Below, piece by piece: positions 14,075-22,207 of a DNA stretch of 30,657 nt; positions within the stretch are counted from its first letter, which is position 1; every line of letters begins with the position of its first letter. The notes below the pieces were generated by a model, which was not told where the DNA came from, made no database searches, and saw only the letters and a program-made list of their open reading frames with translations. The stretch lies in the NCBI GenBank assembly GCA_900548005.1, contig URIZ01000016.1:1-30657 (forward strand), in the 5' to 3' direction. A program made the position numbers and the translations under genes. The DNA is from an uncultured Eubacteriales bacterium. Lineage in GTDB: Bacteria > Bacillota > Clostridia > Christensenellales > CAG-917.

Positions 14075-14578
14075 TTAGATCAATTTAAGGATGCAAGTCT
14101 CTGCTGCGTCACCGCGACGGGTGCCGGTCTTGAGAATGCGGGTGTAGCCGCCACCTTGTCCGAGCTCGTTCTTGCGAGCATCGTACTTGGGTGCATATTC
14201 TTTGAACATCTTCTCGATAAGGGGATGCTTGGTGTCCTTGATGCGTGCTTTGTACGCGCTCTTGGATTCTTTTGCGCCCTTGGTCTCTTGAAGGTCCACG
14301 AGTTCAGCCATAAGTCTACGACGAGCTGCGAGTTTCTTTGCGCCGTCGTTGGTGAACACGACTTCTTTCTTTGCGCCCTTCGCATCGGTGACGGTCTTTG
14401 TGACCTTCACGTCGTCTTGATAGGCTCTCATTGCGATAGTGATATATTTTTCAGCAAGGCTTCTTACCGCTTTTGCACGATCAACCGTCGTTTCGATTTG
14501 ACCATACCAGAGAAGTTCGGAAACCTGATTTTTGAGCATAGCCATTCTTTGGTCTGTGCGTTTTCCTAATTTAGACAT
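14075..14578 (-). CDS. rplQ: 50S ribosomal protein L17
   Basis: The large-subunit protein L17 sits near the exit-tunnel opening and binds 23S rRNA. The N-terminus MSKLGKRTDQRMAMLKNQ and the C-terminal GGGYTRILKTGTRRGD block are typical. At 167 residues it is well above the 115-130 common in bacteria. The extra length is a lysine-rich central insertion (about residues 57-125) between the helical core and the C-terminal block; such longer forms occur in clostridia. Last gene of the operon, 18 nt after rpoA, with RBS AGGAGG. Confidence 0.96.
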   Translation of the reverse strand: MSKLGKRTDQRMAMLKNQVSELLWYGQIETTVDRAKAVRSLAEKYITIAMRAYQDDVKVTKTVTDAKGAKKEVVFTNDGAKKLAARRRLMAELVDLQETKGAKESKSAYKARIKDTKHPLIEKMFKEYAPKYDARKNELGQGGGYTRILKTGTRRGDAAETCILKLI

Positions 14579-14596
14579 TTTGTTCCTCCTGCGCTC

Positions 14597-15553
14597 TTAG
14601 TCCTCTTGGGCTTTCAAACCAAGTCCAAGGTCTTCGAGTTTCTTGACGACTTCTTCGAGTGATTTTCTGCCAAGGTTTCTCACTTTGAGCATATCGTCTT
14701 CGGTACGCTTTGTGAGATCTTCGACTGTGTGGATGTTTGCACGCTTCAAGCAGTTGTACGAACGCACCGAGAGATCGAGATCTTCCACGGACATTTCGAG
14801 CACTTTCGTACCGGGATCTTCCGTGTCCTTTTTGAGAATCTCGTGTTCGTCCATATCGGAAACGAGATTGACAAAAAGTCTGATGTGGTCGTTCATGATC
14901 TTTGCTGCAAGAGACGTGATTTCTTTTGCGGACGTTGTTCCGTCGGTTGTCACTTCGAGCGTAAGTTTGTCAAAGTCGATGCTTTGTTCGACACGAGTGC
15001 TTTCAACAGCATAGTTGACTCTTACGACGGGAGTGTAGATAGAATCGATTGGAATATAACCGATGAGTTCGTGATTGTCTTTGTTTTGAGCTGCGGGGAC
15101 ATAACCTCTGCCGCAGTCAACAAAGATAGACATATCAATCTCAGCGCCCTCGTCCAAAGTGCAAATGATTTGGTCGGGGTTCATGACTTCGATGCCCATT
15201 GCGCATTGAATGTCACCTGCAGTGACTGCACCGACGGTGTTTGCATAGAGTTTGCACTCTTGCTTGCCGGCGGTTTCGAGACTGCTTATTGCTTTGAAAC
15301 GAACAGTTTTGAGGTTGAGGATAATTTCCGTAACTTCCTCTTTAACGCCCTTGATGGTGGAGAATTCGTGATCGACTCCCGCAATCTTGATTCCGACAGC
15401 AGCAGCTCCCGGAAGCGCGGAAAGAAGAATACGACGCAAGCAGTTGCCAATGGTTGTGCCGAATCCGCGTTCAAGCGGCTCGACGACGAACTTGGCATAA
15501 TTTTTGCTCTCGTTCTCCGTGATTTTTATGTCTGGGCTTCTCATTTCCATCAT
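14597..15553 (-). CDS. rpoA: RNA polymerase subunit alpha
   Basis: The alpha subunit dimerises to nucleate RNA polymerase assembly and contacts activators and UP elements. 318 residues: an N-terminal assembly domain (about 1-230, with the GFGTTIGNCLRRILLSALPG block) and a C-terminal DNA-binding domain with the helix-hairpin-helix NLGRKSLEEV near the end, joined by an acidic linker (DTEDPGTK). The frame opens at TTG 15568, but the ATG at 15553 is correct because TGGAGG lies 8 nt before it and would otherwise be coding. It sits in the usual rpsD-rpoA-rplQ order. Confidence 0.97.
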   Translation of the reverse strand: MMEMRSPDIKITENESKNYAKFVVEPLERGFGTTIGNCLRRILLSALPGAAAVGIKIAGVDHEFSTIKGVKEEVTEIILNLKTVRFKAISSLETAGKQECKLYANTVGAVTAGDIQCAMGIEVMNPDQIICTLDEGAEIDMSIFVDCGRGYVPAAQNKDNHELIGYIPIDSIYTPVVRVNYAVESTRVEQSIDFDKLTLEVTTDGTTSAKEITSLAAKIMNDHIRLFVNLVSDMDEHEILKKDTEDPGTKVLEMSVEDLDLSVRSYNCLKRANIHTVEDLTKRTEDDMLKVRNLGRKSLEEVVKKLEDLGLGLKAQED

Positions 15554-15573
15554 AACTGTATCCTCCAATCAAA

Positions 15574-16197
15574 TTATTTTGAGTACAACTCGACGATAAG
15601 GTGTTCTTGAATGTCAAGATCGATATCTTCTCTTTGGGGAAGAGCGACCACTTTGCCGGTCAAAGTTGCGTTGTCAAATTCGAGCCACTTAACAAGGCTG
15701 AGATTCTTGGTTTCTTTCACAGCGGTCCAGAGTGCAGAGTCTCTCTTGTTTTCTTTCACAGCGATGACGTCGCCTGCTTTCACAAGGAAGGAAGGGATGT
15801 CGACGGTCTTGCCGTTGACGGTGATGTGACCGTGGTTGACGATTTGGCGAGCCATAGCTCTTGATGTGCCGAGACCAAGACGGTACACAACGTTGTCGAG
15901 ACGTCTTTCAATCAAGACGAGCATATTTTCACCGGTGACGCCGCGCATTTCGGATGCTCTGTCATAGTACATCTTGAATTGCTTCTCGGTGACGCCGTAG
16001 AAACGTTTGGTTTTTTGTTTTTCGCGAAGTTGGATGCTGTATCCGCTTGCTTTCTTTCTTCCCTTGCCGTGATCTCCCGAAGGTGCATACTTGGTCAAGA
16101 GCGGGCATTTGGTAGAACCGCATTTTTCGCCTTTCAAATAGAGTTTGCAACCTTCGCGTCTGCAAAGACGGCAATCTGCTCCAGTATATTTAGCCAT
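15574..16197 (-). CDS. rpsD: 30S ribosomal protein S4 (zinc-binding form)
   Basis: A primary 16S rRNA binder that nucleates assembly of the 30S body and, with S5, guards decoding accuracy. 207 residues. The N-terminus keeps a zinc site with C9, C12, C26 and C31 (C17 is an extra cysteine), as in Thermus S4. An S4 RNA-binding domain follows from about residue 96 (RRLDNVVYRLG...VNGKTVDIPS). In many Firmicutes S4 represses its own synthesis; I see no obvious pseudoknot leader in the 16 nt before it. RBS AAGGAG, 9 nt upstream. Confidence 0.97.
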   Translation of the reverse strand: MAKYTGADCRLCRREGCKLYLKGEKCGSTKCPLLTKYAPSGDHGKGRKKASGYSIQLREKQKTKRFYGVTEKQFKMYYDRASEMRGVTGENMLVLIERRLDNVVYRLGLGTSRAMARQIVNHGHITVNGKTVDIPSFLVKAGDVIAVKENKRDSALWTAVKETKNLSLVKWLEFDNATLTGKVVALPQREDIDLDIQEHLIVELYSK

Positions 16198-16213
16198 AAC
16201 TTAATTCTCCTTC

Positions 16214-16609
16214 TTACAGTCTTCTCGCCTTGGGCGGACGGCATCCGTTGTGGGGGATCGGAGAGACGTCTTGAATGAGAGTGACTTCGATGCCGACGTT
16301 GCCGAGTGCGCGGATTGCGCTTTCTCTGCCTTGACCGGGACCTTTGACGTAAACTTCAACGCTTCTCATACCTTGTTCGTATGCGACTTTTGCAGCGTCT
16401 TCACTGACCATTTGCGCTGCAAACGGCGTAGATTTACGGCTGCCGCGAAGTTTAAGCTTGCCTGCGGAAGACCATGAAACTGCGTTTCCGTTCATGTCCG
16501 TAATGGTGACGATGGTGTTGTTAAAGGACGCGTGAATGTGCACTTGACCTTTCTCAACGTGTTTGATATCTTTTCTTTTCTTAATAGCTTTTCTTGCAAT
16601 ACCTGCCAT
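16214..16609 (-). CDS. rpsK: 30S ribosomal protein S11
   Basis: A platform protein that helps shape the mRNA exit region and pairs with S7 near the E site. 131 residues. It has the typical GQVHIHASFNNTIVTITD start, the GPGQGRESA loop, and the C-terminal DVSPIPHNGCRPPKARRL tail that enters the rRNA core. RBS AAGGAGG; 11 nt after rpsM. Confidence 0.97.
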   Translation of the reverse strand: MAGIARKAIKKRKDIKHVEKGQVHIHASFNNTIVTITDMNGNAVSWSSAGKLKLRGSRKSTPFAAQMVSEDAAKVAYEQGMRSVEVYVKGPGQGRESAIRALGNVGIEVTLIQDVSPIPHNGCRPPKARRL

Positions 16610-16620
16610 AGTCCGCCTCC

Positions 16621-16989
16621 TTATTTCTTGCTGCGGCTAACTGCGCGCTTCGGTCCCTTTCTCGTGCGGGCGTTTTGTTTTGTGTTTTGTCCGCGAACGG
16701 GGAGACCCTTTCTGTGACGAACACCGCGATAGCAACCGATTTCCATCAATCTCTTGATATTGAGACCGACTTCTCTTTTGAGGTCGCCTTCGACGTGCAA
16801 ATGTTGTTCGATATAATCACGAATGAGAGAAACCTGATCTTCAGTCAAGTCCTTGACGCGAATGTCAGGATTGATGCCGGTTTCGCTCAAAATCTTTTGA
16901 GACGTTGCAAGGCCGATACCATAGATGTAGGTAAGTCCGTATTCAACTCTCTTGTCGCGTGGGAGATCCACGCCGGCGATTCTTGCCAT
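16621..16989 (-). CDS. rpsM: 30S ribosomal protein S13
   Basis: A head protein that forms bridges B1a/B1b with the large subunit and touches P-site tRNA through its basic tail. 122 residues. It starts MARIAGVDLPRDKRVE, has the helix-two-turn-helix YIYGIGLATSQKIL, the GCYRGVRHRKGLPVRGQ block and a lysine-rich C-terminus. It is preceded by an unusual 177-nt gap after rpmJ that holds no gene. RBS CGGAGG. Confidence 0.97.
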   Translation of the reverse strand: MARIAGVDLPRDKRVEYGLTYIYGIGLATSQKILSETGINPDIRVKDLTEDQVSLIRDYIEQHLHVEGDLKREVGLNIKRLMEIGCYRGVRHRKGLPVRGQNTKQNARTRKGPKRAVSRSKK

Positions 16990-17166
16990 TTTCTACCTCC
17001 GAAATAGTGAAAAAAATGTTTTTTTATATATGCCACGCATAGGTAGTTGCCGTTTTTAGTGGAATGTAGCAACCAGCCGCCCTACGCTTTTTGCCGATTT
17101 TAACTTTTGAAATTCCTTGGCGGAGCGTTGCCGCGAAACGTCAAAAGCCAAACCCGTCAAACTCCA

Positions 17167-17283
17167 TCAACCTTGACGTTGTTTGTGGTTTGGATACTTT
17201 GAGCAGATAACCATAACTCTGCCGTTTCTTTTGATAACTTTGCATTTGTCGCACATAGGCTTGACACTTGGTCTGACTTTCAT
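17167..17283 (-). CDS. rpmJ: 50S ribosomal protein L36 (zinc-ribbon form)
   Basis: A 38-residue protein: MKVRPSVKPMCDKC, then VIKRNGRVMVIC, ending PNHKQRQG. C11, C14, C27 and H33 form the C-C-C-H zinc site of the metal-binding L36, which staples 23S rRNA domains II, V and VI late in assembly. RBS CGGAGG 6 nt upstream of the ATG. It sits in its standard place, 48 nt after infA, and is short enough to be missed by length-filtered gene callers. Confidence 0.96.
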   Translation of the reverse strand: MKVRPSVKPMCDKCKVIKRNGRVMVICSKYPNHKQRQG

Positions 17284-17331
17284 AGTTAACCTCCGATGAG
17301 TCCTTATTTTAGCGTTGTTTTGCTTGTGACC

Positions 17332-17550
17332 TTATTTGTTGCGGTAGATGATTCTGCCCTTCGTCAGGTCGTATGGCGACATTTCGATTTTCACTTTGTC
17401 GCCCTCGAGAATTCGTATGTTGTTTATACGCAACTTTCCGCCGAGATACGCCAATATTTCATGGCCGTTTGTGAGCATCACTCTAAATTGAGTTTTCGGC
17501 AAGACTTCGATAACTTTGCCTTCGGTTTCGATAACGTCTTCTTTTGACAT
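17332..17550 (-). CDS. infA: Translation initiation factor IF-1
   Basis: A 72-residue single OB-fold protein that occupies the 30S A site during initiation with IF-2 and IF-3. It starts MSKEDVIETEGKVIE and contains the FRVMLTNGHEILAYLGGKLR RNA-binding face and GDKVKIEMSPYDLTKGRI. Usual length is 72. It lies 12 nt after the KOW-domain gene, with RBS AAGGGG. Confidence 0.97.
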   Translation of the reverse strand: MSKEDVIETEGKVIEVLPKTQFRVMLTNGHEILAYLGGKLRINNIRILEGDKVKIEMSPYDLTKGRIIYRNK

Positions 17551-17562
17551 AGAATCCCCTTT

Positions 17563-17829
17563 TTAGTTCTTGTTGTCATTGTAGAAACGGAGCGCGCTGA
17601 ACAGTTCTGCATCAAACACTTGCATGCCGTTTCTCAGTTTTTCCGCAATCTTTTCGAGCACGTCGCCCGTCGATTGCAAATGTTTTACGTTTTTGAGTTT
17701 CGCGTTTTTTATGTGACGCAAATCTCCGTCTGCGATTTTCACCGTGTTTTCGTCCACGATTTCAACGACCGCATAATATGCGCCTTGGTCGCGACCTGCC
17801 TTCGAATAAACGATTAGTCCCAGTTCCAT
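17563..17829 (-). CDS. KOW-domain RNA-binding protein (L14e/YlxR-neighbour type)
   Basis: An 88-residue protein of the L14E/L6E/L27E-like KOW group that clostridia carry between map and infA. The N-terminal beta stretch (LGLIVYSKAGRDQGAYYAVVEIVDENTVKIADG) is the KOW-type RNA-binding fold; the rest is basic. Its position suggests a ribosome-associated or assembly role, but no function is proven. The frame can open at TTG 17835, overlapping the map stop; ATG 17829 is chosen as the better codon. There is no clear ribosome site, so translation probably depends on coupling to map, only 2 nt upstream. Confidence 0.85.
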   Translation of the reverse strand: MELGLIVYSKAGRDQGAYYAVVEIVDENTVKIADGDLRHIKNAKLKNVKHLQSTGDVLEKIAEKLRNGMQVFDAELFSALRFYNDNKN

Positions 17830-17831
17830 AA

Positions 17832-18569
17832 TCAAAGCGTGAGTATTTCTGCTCCGTTTTCTGTCAGAGCCACAGTGTTTTCATAATGCGCGGAAGGTTG
17901 CCCGTCCAGCGTCTCGCACTTCCATCCGTCTTCAAGCGTCTGCCACGTTCCCATATTGACCATAGGTTCGATTGCAAGCACCATACCCACTTGAAGTCTT
18001 GGTCCGTGCCCCGCTCTGCCATAGTTTGGCACTGCGGGATCTTCGTGCATCTCTTTGCCGATTCCGTGTCCCGTCATCGATCTGACGATGCCGTATCCGC
18101 GATCTTCGCAGTAGACTTGAATGGCGTGGGATATATCCCCGAGATGTCCGCCGTCCTTGAACTGTTTGACGCCTTCAAAAAAGCTCTCTCTCGTGGTTTG
18201 CACGAGCTTGCGTTTTTCTTCGCTCACGTCTCCGATGAGAAACGTTCTTGCGGCGTCCGACTGCCAGCCCTTGTACACCAATCCGCAATCCACACCGATG
18301 ATCTCGCCTTCTTTGAGTCTTCTTTCAGACGGAAAACCGTGTACGACCACTTCGTCGATTGACGCGCATATCGTTCCGGGGAATCCGCCGTATCCGAGGA
18401 AGGAAGGAGTCGAATTGTGCTTTTTGATGTAATCGTAAGCAAATTCGTCGAGTTTCTTTGTGGACACGCCCGGTTTTGCCTTTTCTTCGAGATAGAGCAA
18501 GCAATCTCTCAGGATCGCTCCCGCTTGACGCATGCATTCGATCTCTTGGGGGCTTTTGATGTGTATCAT
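17832..18569 (-). CDS. map: Type I methionine aminopeptidase
   Basis: It removes the initiator methionine from nascent proteins when the second residue is small. 245 residues, pita-bread fold. All five metal ligands are visible: D94, D105, H168, E201 and E230, plus catalytic H77. No N-terminal extension (type Ia-like). Its ATG overlaps the adk stop in an ATGA, so the pair is coupled. It is the fourth aminopeptidase in this window, but this one belongs to the operon's housekeeping set. Confidence 0.97.
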   Translation of the reverse strand: MIHIKSPQEIECMRQAGAILRDCLLYLEEKAKPGVSTKKLDEFAYDYIKKHNSTPSFLGYGGFPGTICASIDEVVVHGFPSERRLKEGEIIGVDCGLVYKGWQSDAARTFLIGDVSEEKRKLVQTTRESFFEGVKQFKDGGHLGDISHAIQVYCEDRGYGIVRSMTGHGIGKEMHEDPAVPNYGRAGHGPRLQVGMVLAIEPMVNMGTWQTLEDGWKCETLDGQPSAHYENTVALTENGAEILTL

Positions 18570-19186
18570 TCAAGCACCTTCTTGATGTCGGCAAAGATGT
18601 CTTCCTTCGATCCGTTTGCGGCGATGTCGACGATCTTGCCTTGTTTGCGATAGTATTCGATGAGCGGCTCGGTTTGTTCTTGATAAACTCTCAATCTGTT
18701 TTTCACGGTCTCGGGCTTGTCGTCGTCACGGATGAAAAGCTCCTTTCCGCAACGGGAGCAGTTGTTCTTGCCGCCGAGCATCGATACGTGGTAGGTTTCT
18801 CCGCAAACGCAAACTCTTCTGCCGCCGAGTCTTTCAACGATGACTTCAAACGGAACGTCGATGTTGATCGCCATATCGATTTTTGCCACCTTGTCAAGCT
18901 CTTCTGCCTGAGCGATTGTTCTTGGGAAACCGTCCAGAATGTATCCGTTCTTGCAGTCGTCTTGTTCGAGTCTGTCTTTGACAAGACCGATGACGACTTC
19001 GTCCGGAACAAGTCCGCCCGATTCAACGAACGCCTTCGCTTTGAGTCCGAGCGGAGTGCCTTCCTTCATATTGCGACGGAGAATGTCACCCGTCGAGATG
19101 TGAGGGACGTTGAATTCTTCGGCAATCATTGCCGCTTGAGTACCTTTTCCTGCGCCCGGAGCGCCTAATAATATAATATTTTTCAT
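18566..19186 (-). CDS. adk: Adenylate kinase (zinc-type LID)
   Basis: It catalyses ATP + AMP to 2 ADP and keeps the adenylate pool balanced. 206 residues. P-loop GAPGAGKGT at 8-16, AMP-site block STGDILR and the DGFPRT motif. The LID carries four cysteines, in V-C-V-C-G and C-S-R-C-G, consistent with a structural zinc; the first pair is C-x-C, tighter than the usual C-x2-C. Odd point: no Shine-Dalgarno sequence lies before the ATG, while a good promoter ends 8 nt upstream of it, so translation of a leaderless message is likely (see findings). Confidence 0.96.
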   Translation of the reverse strand: MKNIILLGAPGAGKGTQAAMIAEEFNVPHISTGDILRRNMKEGTPLGLKAKAFVESGGLVPDEVVIGLVKDRLEQDDCKNGYILDGFPRTIAQAEELDKVAKIDMAINIDVPFEVIVERLGGRRVCVCGETYHVSMLGGKNNCSRCGKELFIRDDDKPETVKNRLRVYQEQTEPLIEYYRKQGKIVDIAANGSKEDIFADIKKVLE

Positions 19187-19194
19187 ATTTATTT

Positions 19195-19223
19195 ATTATA
19201 GCACTTTTTCGTTGTGATGGCAA
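19195..19223 (-). promoter_or_regulatory. Internal promoter for leaderless adk mRNA
   Basis: On the minus strand TTGCCA (19218-19223), exactly 17 nt, TATAAT (19195-19200). The expected start is near 19188, two bases before the adk ATG. A hairpin CAAATCG/CGATTTG (19225-19231 with 19237-19243) lies just before it and could separate secY from adk. Confidence 0.6.
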
Positions 19224-19282
19224 TCAAATCGAAAAACGATTTGCCGCCACCACCGAAAAATTTTGAGTTTGTTTGTCGATTC

Positions 19283-20611
19283 TTATTTGAGGAAGCCTTT
19301 GTAGTGCTTCATCATGATTTGAGATTCGAGTTGTTTGTTGATTTCGAGCGCGACCGAGACCACGATGAGCAAGCCTGTTGCAGAGAACGAATTTGCAAAC
19401 GGAAGTGCCGGTGTTGCCCACGTGCCGTCGCCGATTGCGAGAGCGCGGAACAAGAACGTCGGGATAAGTGCGATGAGCATAAGGAACACTGCGCCGAAGA
19501 ACGTCACTCTGTTGTTGACCTTCTTCAAGAAGTCGCTCGTAGGTTTGCCCGCTCTTATGCCGGGGATAAATCCGCCGTATTGTTGGATGTTTCTTGCCAC
19601 GTCGTCCGGATTGAACTGAATCATTGCGTAGAAATAGCTGAATCCGAGAATGAGCACTGCAAGAAGCACGTAGTATACCGGCGTGCCCGATCCCATGTAT
19701 TTTGCGTACCATGCCGCAGCTTCCGTATTTGCCGCAAAGAGTTGAATGATCATTTGCGGGAACATGAGCAATGACGTTGCGAAAATTATCGGCATAACGC
19801 CGCTTCCGCCGACGCGAATGGGAATGTAGGTGGATTGTCCGCCGTACATCTTGTTACCCTTGATTTGTTTGGAGTATTGCACAGGCACTCTTCTCTCTGC
19901 GCCGTCCATGAACACGATGAACACGAAGATTGCAACGACAATAAGGATAAATCCGAGAATGTTCCAGATATAAGTCCAGTTGTCGCCAACCATCTTGAAC
20001 GAGTTTGCCATCGTCGTACCTGCGGATGCAAGGATACCGATAAAGATGATGATGGAAGTGCCGTTGCCGATGCCGTATTCGGTGATTCTTTCGCTCAGCC
20101 ACATGACCATGACGCTGCCTGCCGTCAAAAGAACTATCGTGAGAGCCATCGTGAGAATTGCGTTGTCTTGACCGCTTTCAAACGGGAAGATCGGGCGGAT
20201 GTATGATTTGAATCCGACCACGATACCGATTGCTTGAACGACTGCAAGCACAATCGCGACTATTCTCGTGATTTGCGTGAGTTTTTGTCTGCCTTCATCG
20301 CCTTCTTTGGACAATCTTTCGAGTGCGGGAATGACCAATGCAAGCAATTGCATGATAATTGACGAGTTGATGAACGGCAAGACACCTAGCGCAAATATCG
20401 TAGCGTTCGCCATCGAACCGCCCGACAAGATGTTCAAAAGCCCGAGAAAGTCTGAATTTTGCTCGGTGAACGCCTTTGTCAATGCGGTCGCATCAAACGT
20501 CGGAACAGGAATGTAGCATCCTATTCTGTACACGAGAATGAGAGCAAGGGTGAGCCAAATCTTCACCCTGATCTCTTTCGATTTGAATGCGTTTTTGAGT
20601 GTCTCAAACAT
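19283..20611 (-). CDS. secY: Preprotein translocase subunit SecY
   Basis: The channel subunit of the SecYEG translocon in the cytoplasmic membrane. 442 residues with ten expected transmembrane helices. Typical blocks: VYRIGCYIPVP at the start of helix 1, the plug-region GGSMANATIFALGVLPFINSSI, and the cytosolic loop GGFIPGIRAGKPT. Its ATG overlaps the rplO stop as TAATG; the ribosome site GAGGTG lies inside the end of rplO. A gap of 96 nt to adk follows, containing the hairpin and internal promoter. Confidence 0.97.
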   Translation of the reverse strand: MFETLKNAFKSKEIRVKIWLTLALILVYRIGCYIPVPTFDATALTKAFTEQNSDFLGLLNILSGGSMANATIFALGVLPFINSSIIMQLLALVIPALERLSKEGDEGRQKLTQITRIVAIVLAVVQAIGIVVGFKSYIRPIFPFESGQDNAILTMALTIVLLTAGSVMVMWLSERITEYGIGNGTSIIIFIGILASAGTTMANSFKMVGDNWTYIWNILGFILIVVAIFVFIVFMDGAERRVPVQYSKQIKGNKMYGGQSTYIPIRVGGSGVMPIIFATSLLMFPQMIIQLFAANTEAAAWYAKYMGSGTPVYYVLLAVLILGFSYFYAMIQFNPDDVARNIQQYGGFIPGIRAGKPTSDFLKKVNNRVTFFGAVFLMLIALIPTFLFRALAIGDGTWATPALPFANSFSATGLLIVVSVALEINKQLESQIMMKHYKGFLK

Positions 20612-21057
20612 TATAGCACCTCTACTGTGCCGCCTGCCTTTTCGATTTTTTCAACTGCAGACGCGGTGAATTTGTTGGCTTTGATTGTAAGTTTCTTTTC
20701 AAGCACGCCGTTGCCGAGGACTTTGAGTCCGTAAGGCTCGACCTTCTTGATAATACCGCTTGCAACAAGTTCATCTATACCGACAACTGCTCCGTCCTCA
20801 AATCTGTTGAAGACGTCGATATTGACTTGATTGTAGACGTGCGCGAATCTCTTGTTGTTGAAACCGATCTTCGGGAGTCTTCTGGTCATCGGCATTTGTC
20901 CGCCTTCAAAGTTGGGACGCACGCCGCCACCGCTTCTTGCCCATTGACCTTTATGTCCGCGAGTGGATGTTTTGCCCATTCCGGAGCCGACGCCACGACC
21001 GATTCTCTTGGTTGCGGTTCTTGCGCCTTCTGCGGGCTTGATGTCTTGAATATTCAT
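20611..21057 (-). CDS. rplO: 50S ribosomal protein L15
   Basis: It stabilises the large-subunit core; its long glycine/arginine-rich N-terminal arm (KRIGRGVGSGMGKTSTRGHKG) threads into 23S rRNA, and a globular C-terminal domain ends GGTVEVL. 148 residues, normal length. It lies 12 nt after rpmD and overlaps secY by one base, the classic spc arrangement that links translocon to ribosome synthesis. Confidence 0.97.
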   Translation of the reverse strand: MNIQDIKPAEGARTATKRIGRGVGSGMGKTSTRGHKGQWARSGGGVRPNFEGGQMPMTRRLPKIGFNNKRFAHVYNQVNIDVFNRFEDGAVVGIDELVASGIIKKVEPYGLKVLGNGVLEKKLTIKANKFTASAVEKIEKAGGTVEVL

Positions 21058-21069
21058 AAGGCTTTCTCC

Positions 21070-21279
21070 TTAAACTTCTTCAACCTTTACAAGGTGAGAA
21101 ACTTTGGCGATTTTTCCGCGAACGCAAGCGTTGTCAACGAAGACTCTCGCATTGCCGATTTTGTGCAATCCGAGTGCTTCGAGGTTGGCTTTTTGGTTCT
21201 TGAGAATGCCGTTGGCACTCTTCACGAGAGTGACTTTGATGGATTTTACTTCTGCTTGCGCAGCTGCTTTCTTTGCCAT
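21070..21279 (-). CDS. rpmD: 50S ribosomal protein L30
   Basis: A small large-subunit protein of ferredoxin-like fold. 69 residues, about ten more than usual because of the alanine/lysine-rich start MAKKAAAQAEV. The core IKVTLVKSANG...LEALGLHKIGNARVFVDNA is canonical. L30 is absent from some bacterial groups, so its presence here is mildly informative. 18 nt before rpsE in genome order reading downstream. Confidence 0.95.
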   Translation of the reverse strand: MAKKAAAQAEVKSIKVTLVKSANGILKNQKANLEALGLHKIGNARVFVDNACVRGKIAKVSHLVKVEEV

Positions 21280-21297
21280 AGTAGTACGCCCCCTTTA

Positions 21298-21816
21298 TTA
21301 GTCTGCCACGACGTCTACGCCGCGAAGTTGCGCGATCTCTTCTGCGTTGCGAAGGCTGAGAAGTCCTTCAAGCGTTGCTTTCGCGCTGTTTATCGGGTTG
21401 TTTGAGCCGAGAGACTTGGTTCTGATGTCTTTCACGCCCGCGACTTCGAGAACGATACGCACTGCGCCGCCCGCGATAACGCCGGTACCTTCTTCAGCAG
21501 GAAGAAGAAGAACTTGTCCACGACCGAACTTGCCCGTTGTTGCATGGGGAATTGTGTTGCCTTTCAAAGAAACAGCCACGAGATTGCGTTTTGCAAGTTG
21601 GGTTGCTTTCTCGATTGCTTCGGGAACTTCAGCCGCCTTGCCTGTGCCGATACCGACTTTGCCGTTGCCGTCACCGACCACGACGAGTGCGGAGAAACGC
21701 ATGTTTCTGCCGCCCTTGACGGTCTTGCTGACGCGGTTGACCGCAATGAGCTTCTTGGTCAAACCGTCGTTCTCTTCTCTGTTTCTATCGTTTCTTCTAT
21801 CACGATTTTCTGCCAT
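21298..21816 (-). CDS. rpsE: 30S ribosomal protein S5
   Basis: A body protein with S4 at the mRNA entry and fidelity centre. 172 residues. After a charged tail (ENRDRRNDRNREENDG) come the double-stranded-RNA-binding-like domain (VNRVSKTVKGGRNMRFSALVVVGD) with the spectinomycin-loop region, and the second domain ending in an extended helix. No lesion is visible in the loop (VSKTVKGGR). 11 nt after rplR. Confidence 0.97.
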   Translation of the reverse strand: MAENRDRRNDRNREENDGLTKKLIAVNRVSKTVKGGRNMRFSALVVVGDGNGKVGIGTGKAAEVPEAIEKATQLAKRNLVAVSLKGNTIPHATTGKFGRGQVLLLPAEEGTGVIAGGAVRIVLEVAGVKDIRTKSLGSNNPINSAKATLEGLLSLRNAEEIAQLRGVDVVAD

Positions 21817-21827
21817 AATTCCTCCGA

Positions 21828-22196
21828 TTAAAACTCAAGACCGGCTTCTCTTGCGCCGTCGGCGAGAGCTTGCACTCTGCCGGTGTAAAGATAGCCGCCT
21901 CTGTCGAACACGACTTCTTTGATGCCGAGATTTTGAGCTTTTTCAGCAATTGCCGCACCGACAACTTTTGCAGCTTCGCTCTTGGAAAGCTCCGCAACTT
22001 TCGCTGCGACGTCTTTTTCAAGCGTGCTTGCAGAGCAAAGGGTGTGTCCCTTCACGTCGTCGATGATTTGAGCATAGATATGGTTGGTACTTCTGTACAC
22101 GCAAAGACGAGGTCTTGCAGCAGTGCCGCTGACTTTCTTTCTCACTCTTGCGTGACGAATGATTCTATCTGCGTTTTTATCTTTTTTGGAAATCAT
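21828..22196 (-). CDS. rplR: 50S ribosomal protein L18
   Basis: A central-protuberance protein that binds 5S rRNA with L5. 122 residues. The basic N-terminus (RIIRHARVRKKVSGTAARPRLCVYRSTNHIYAQIIDD) and C-terminal FDRGGYLYTGRVQALADGAREAGLEF are diagnostic. 11 nt after rplF. Confidence 0.97.
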   Translation of the reverse strand: MISKKDKNADRIIRHARVRKKVSGTAARPRLCVYRSTNHIYAQIIDDVKGHTLCSASTLEKDVAAKVAELSKSEAAKVVGAAIAEKAQNLGIKEVVFDRGGYLYTGRVQALADGAREAGLEF

Positions 22197-22207
22197 ACTT
22201 CACCTCA

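Noticed and set aside
14729..15610. 293-codon plus-strand frame opposite rpoA (and similar long frames opposite rplC, rplB and the aldolase)
   Set aside because: Antisense shadows caused by codon bias of the real genes; no ribosome sites and Cys/His/Phe-rich nonsense composition.
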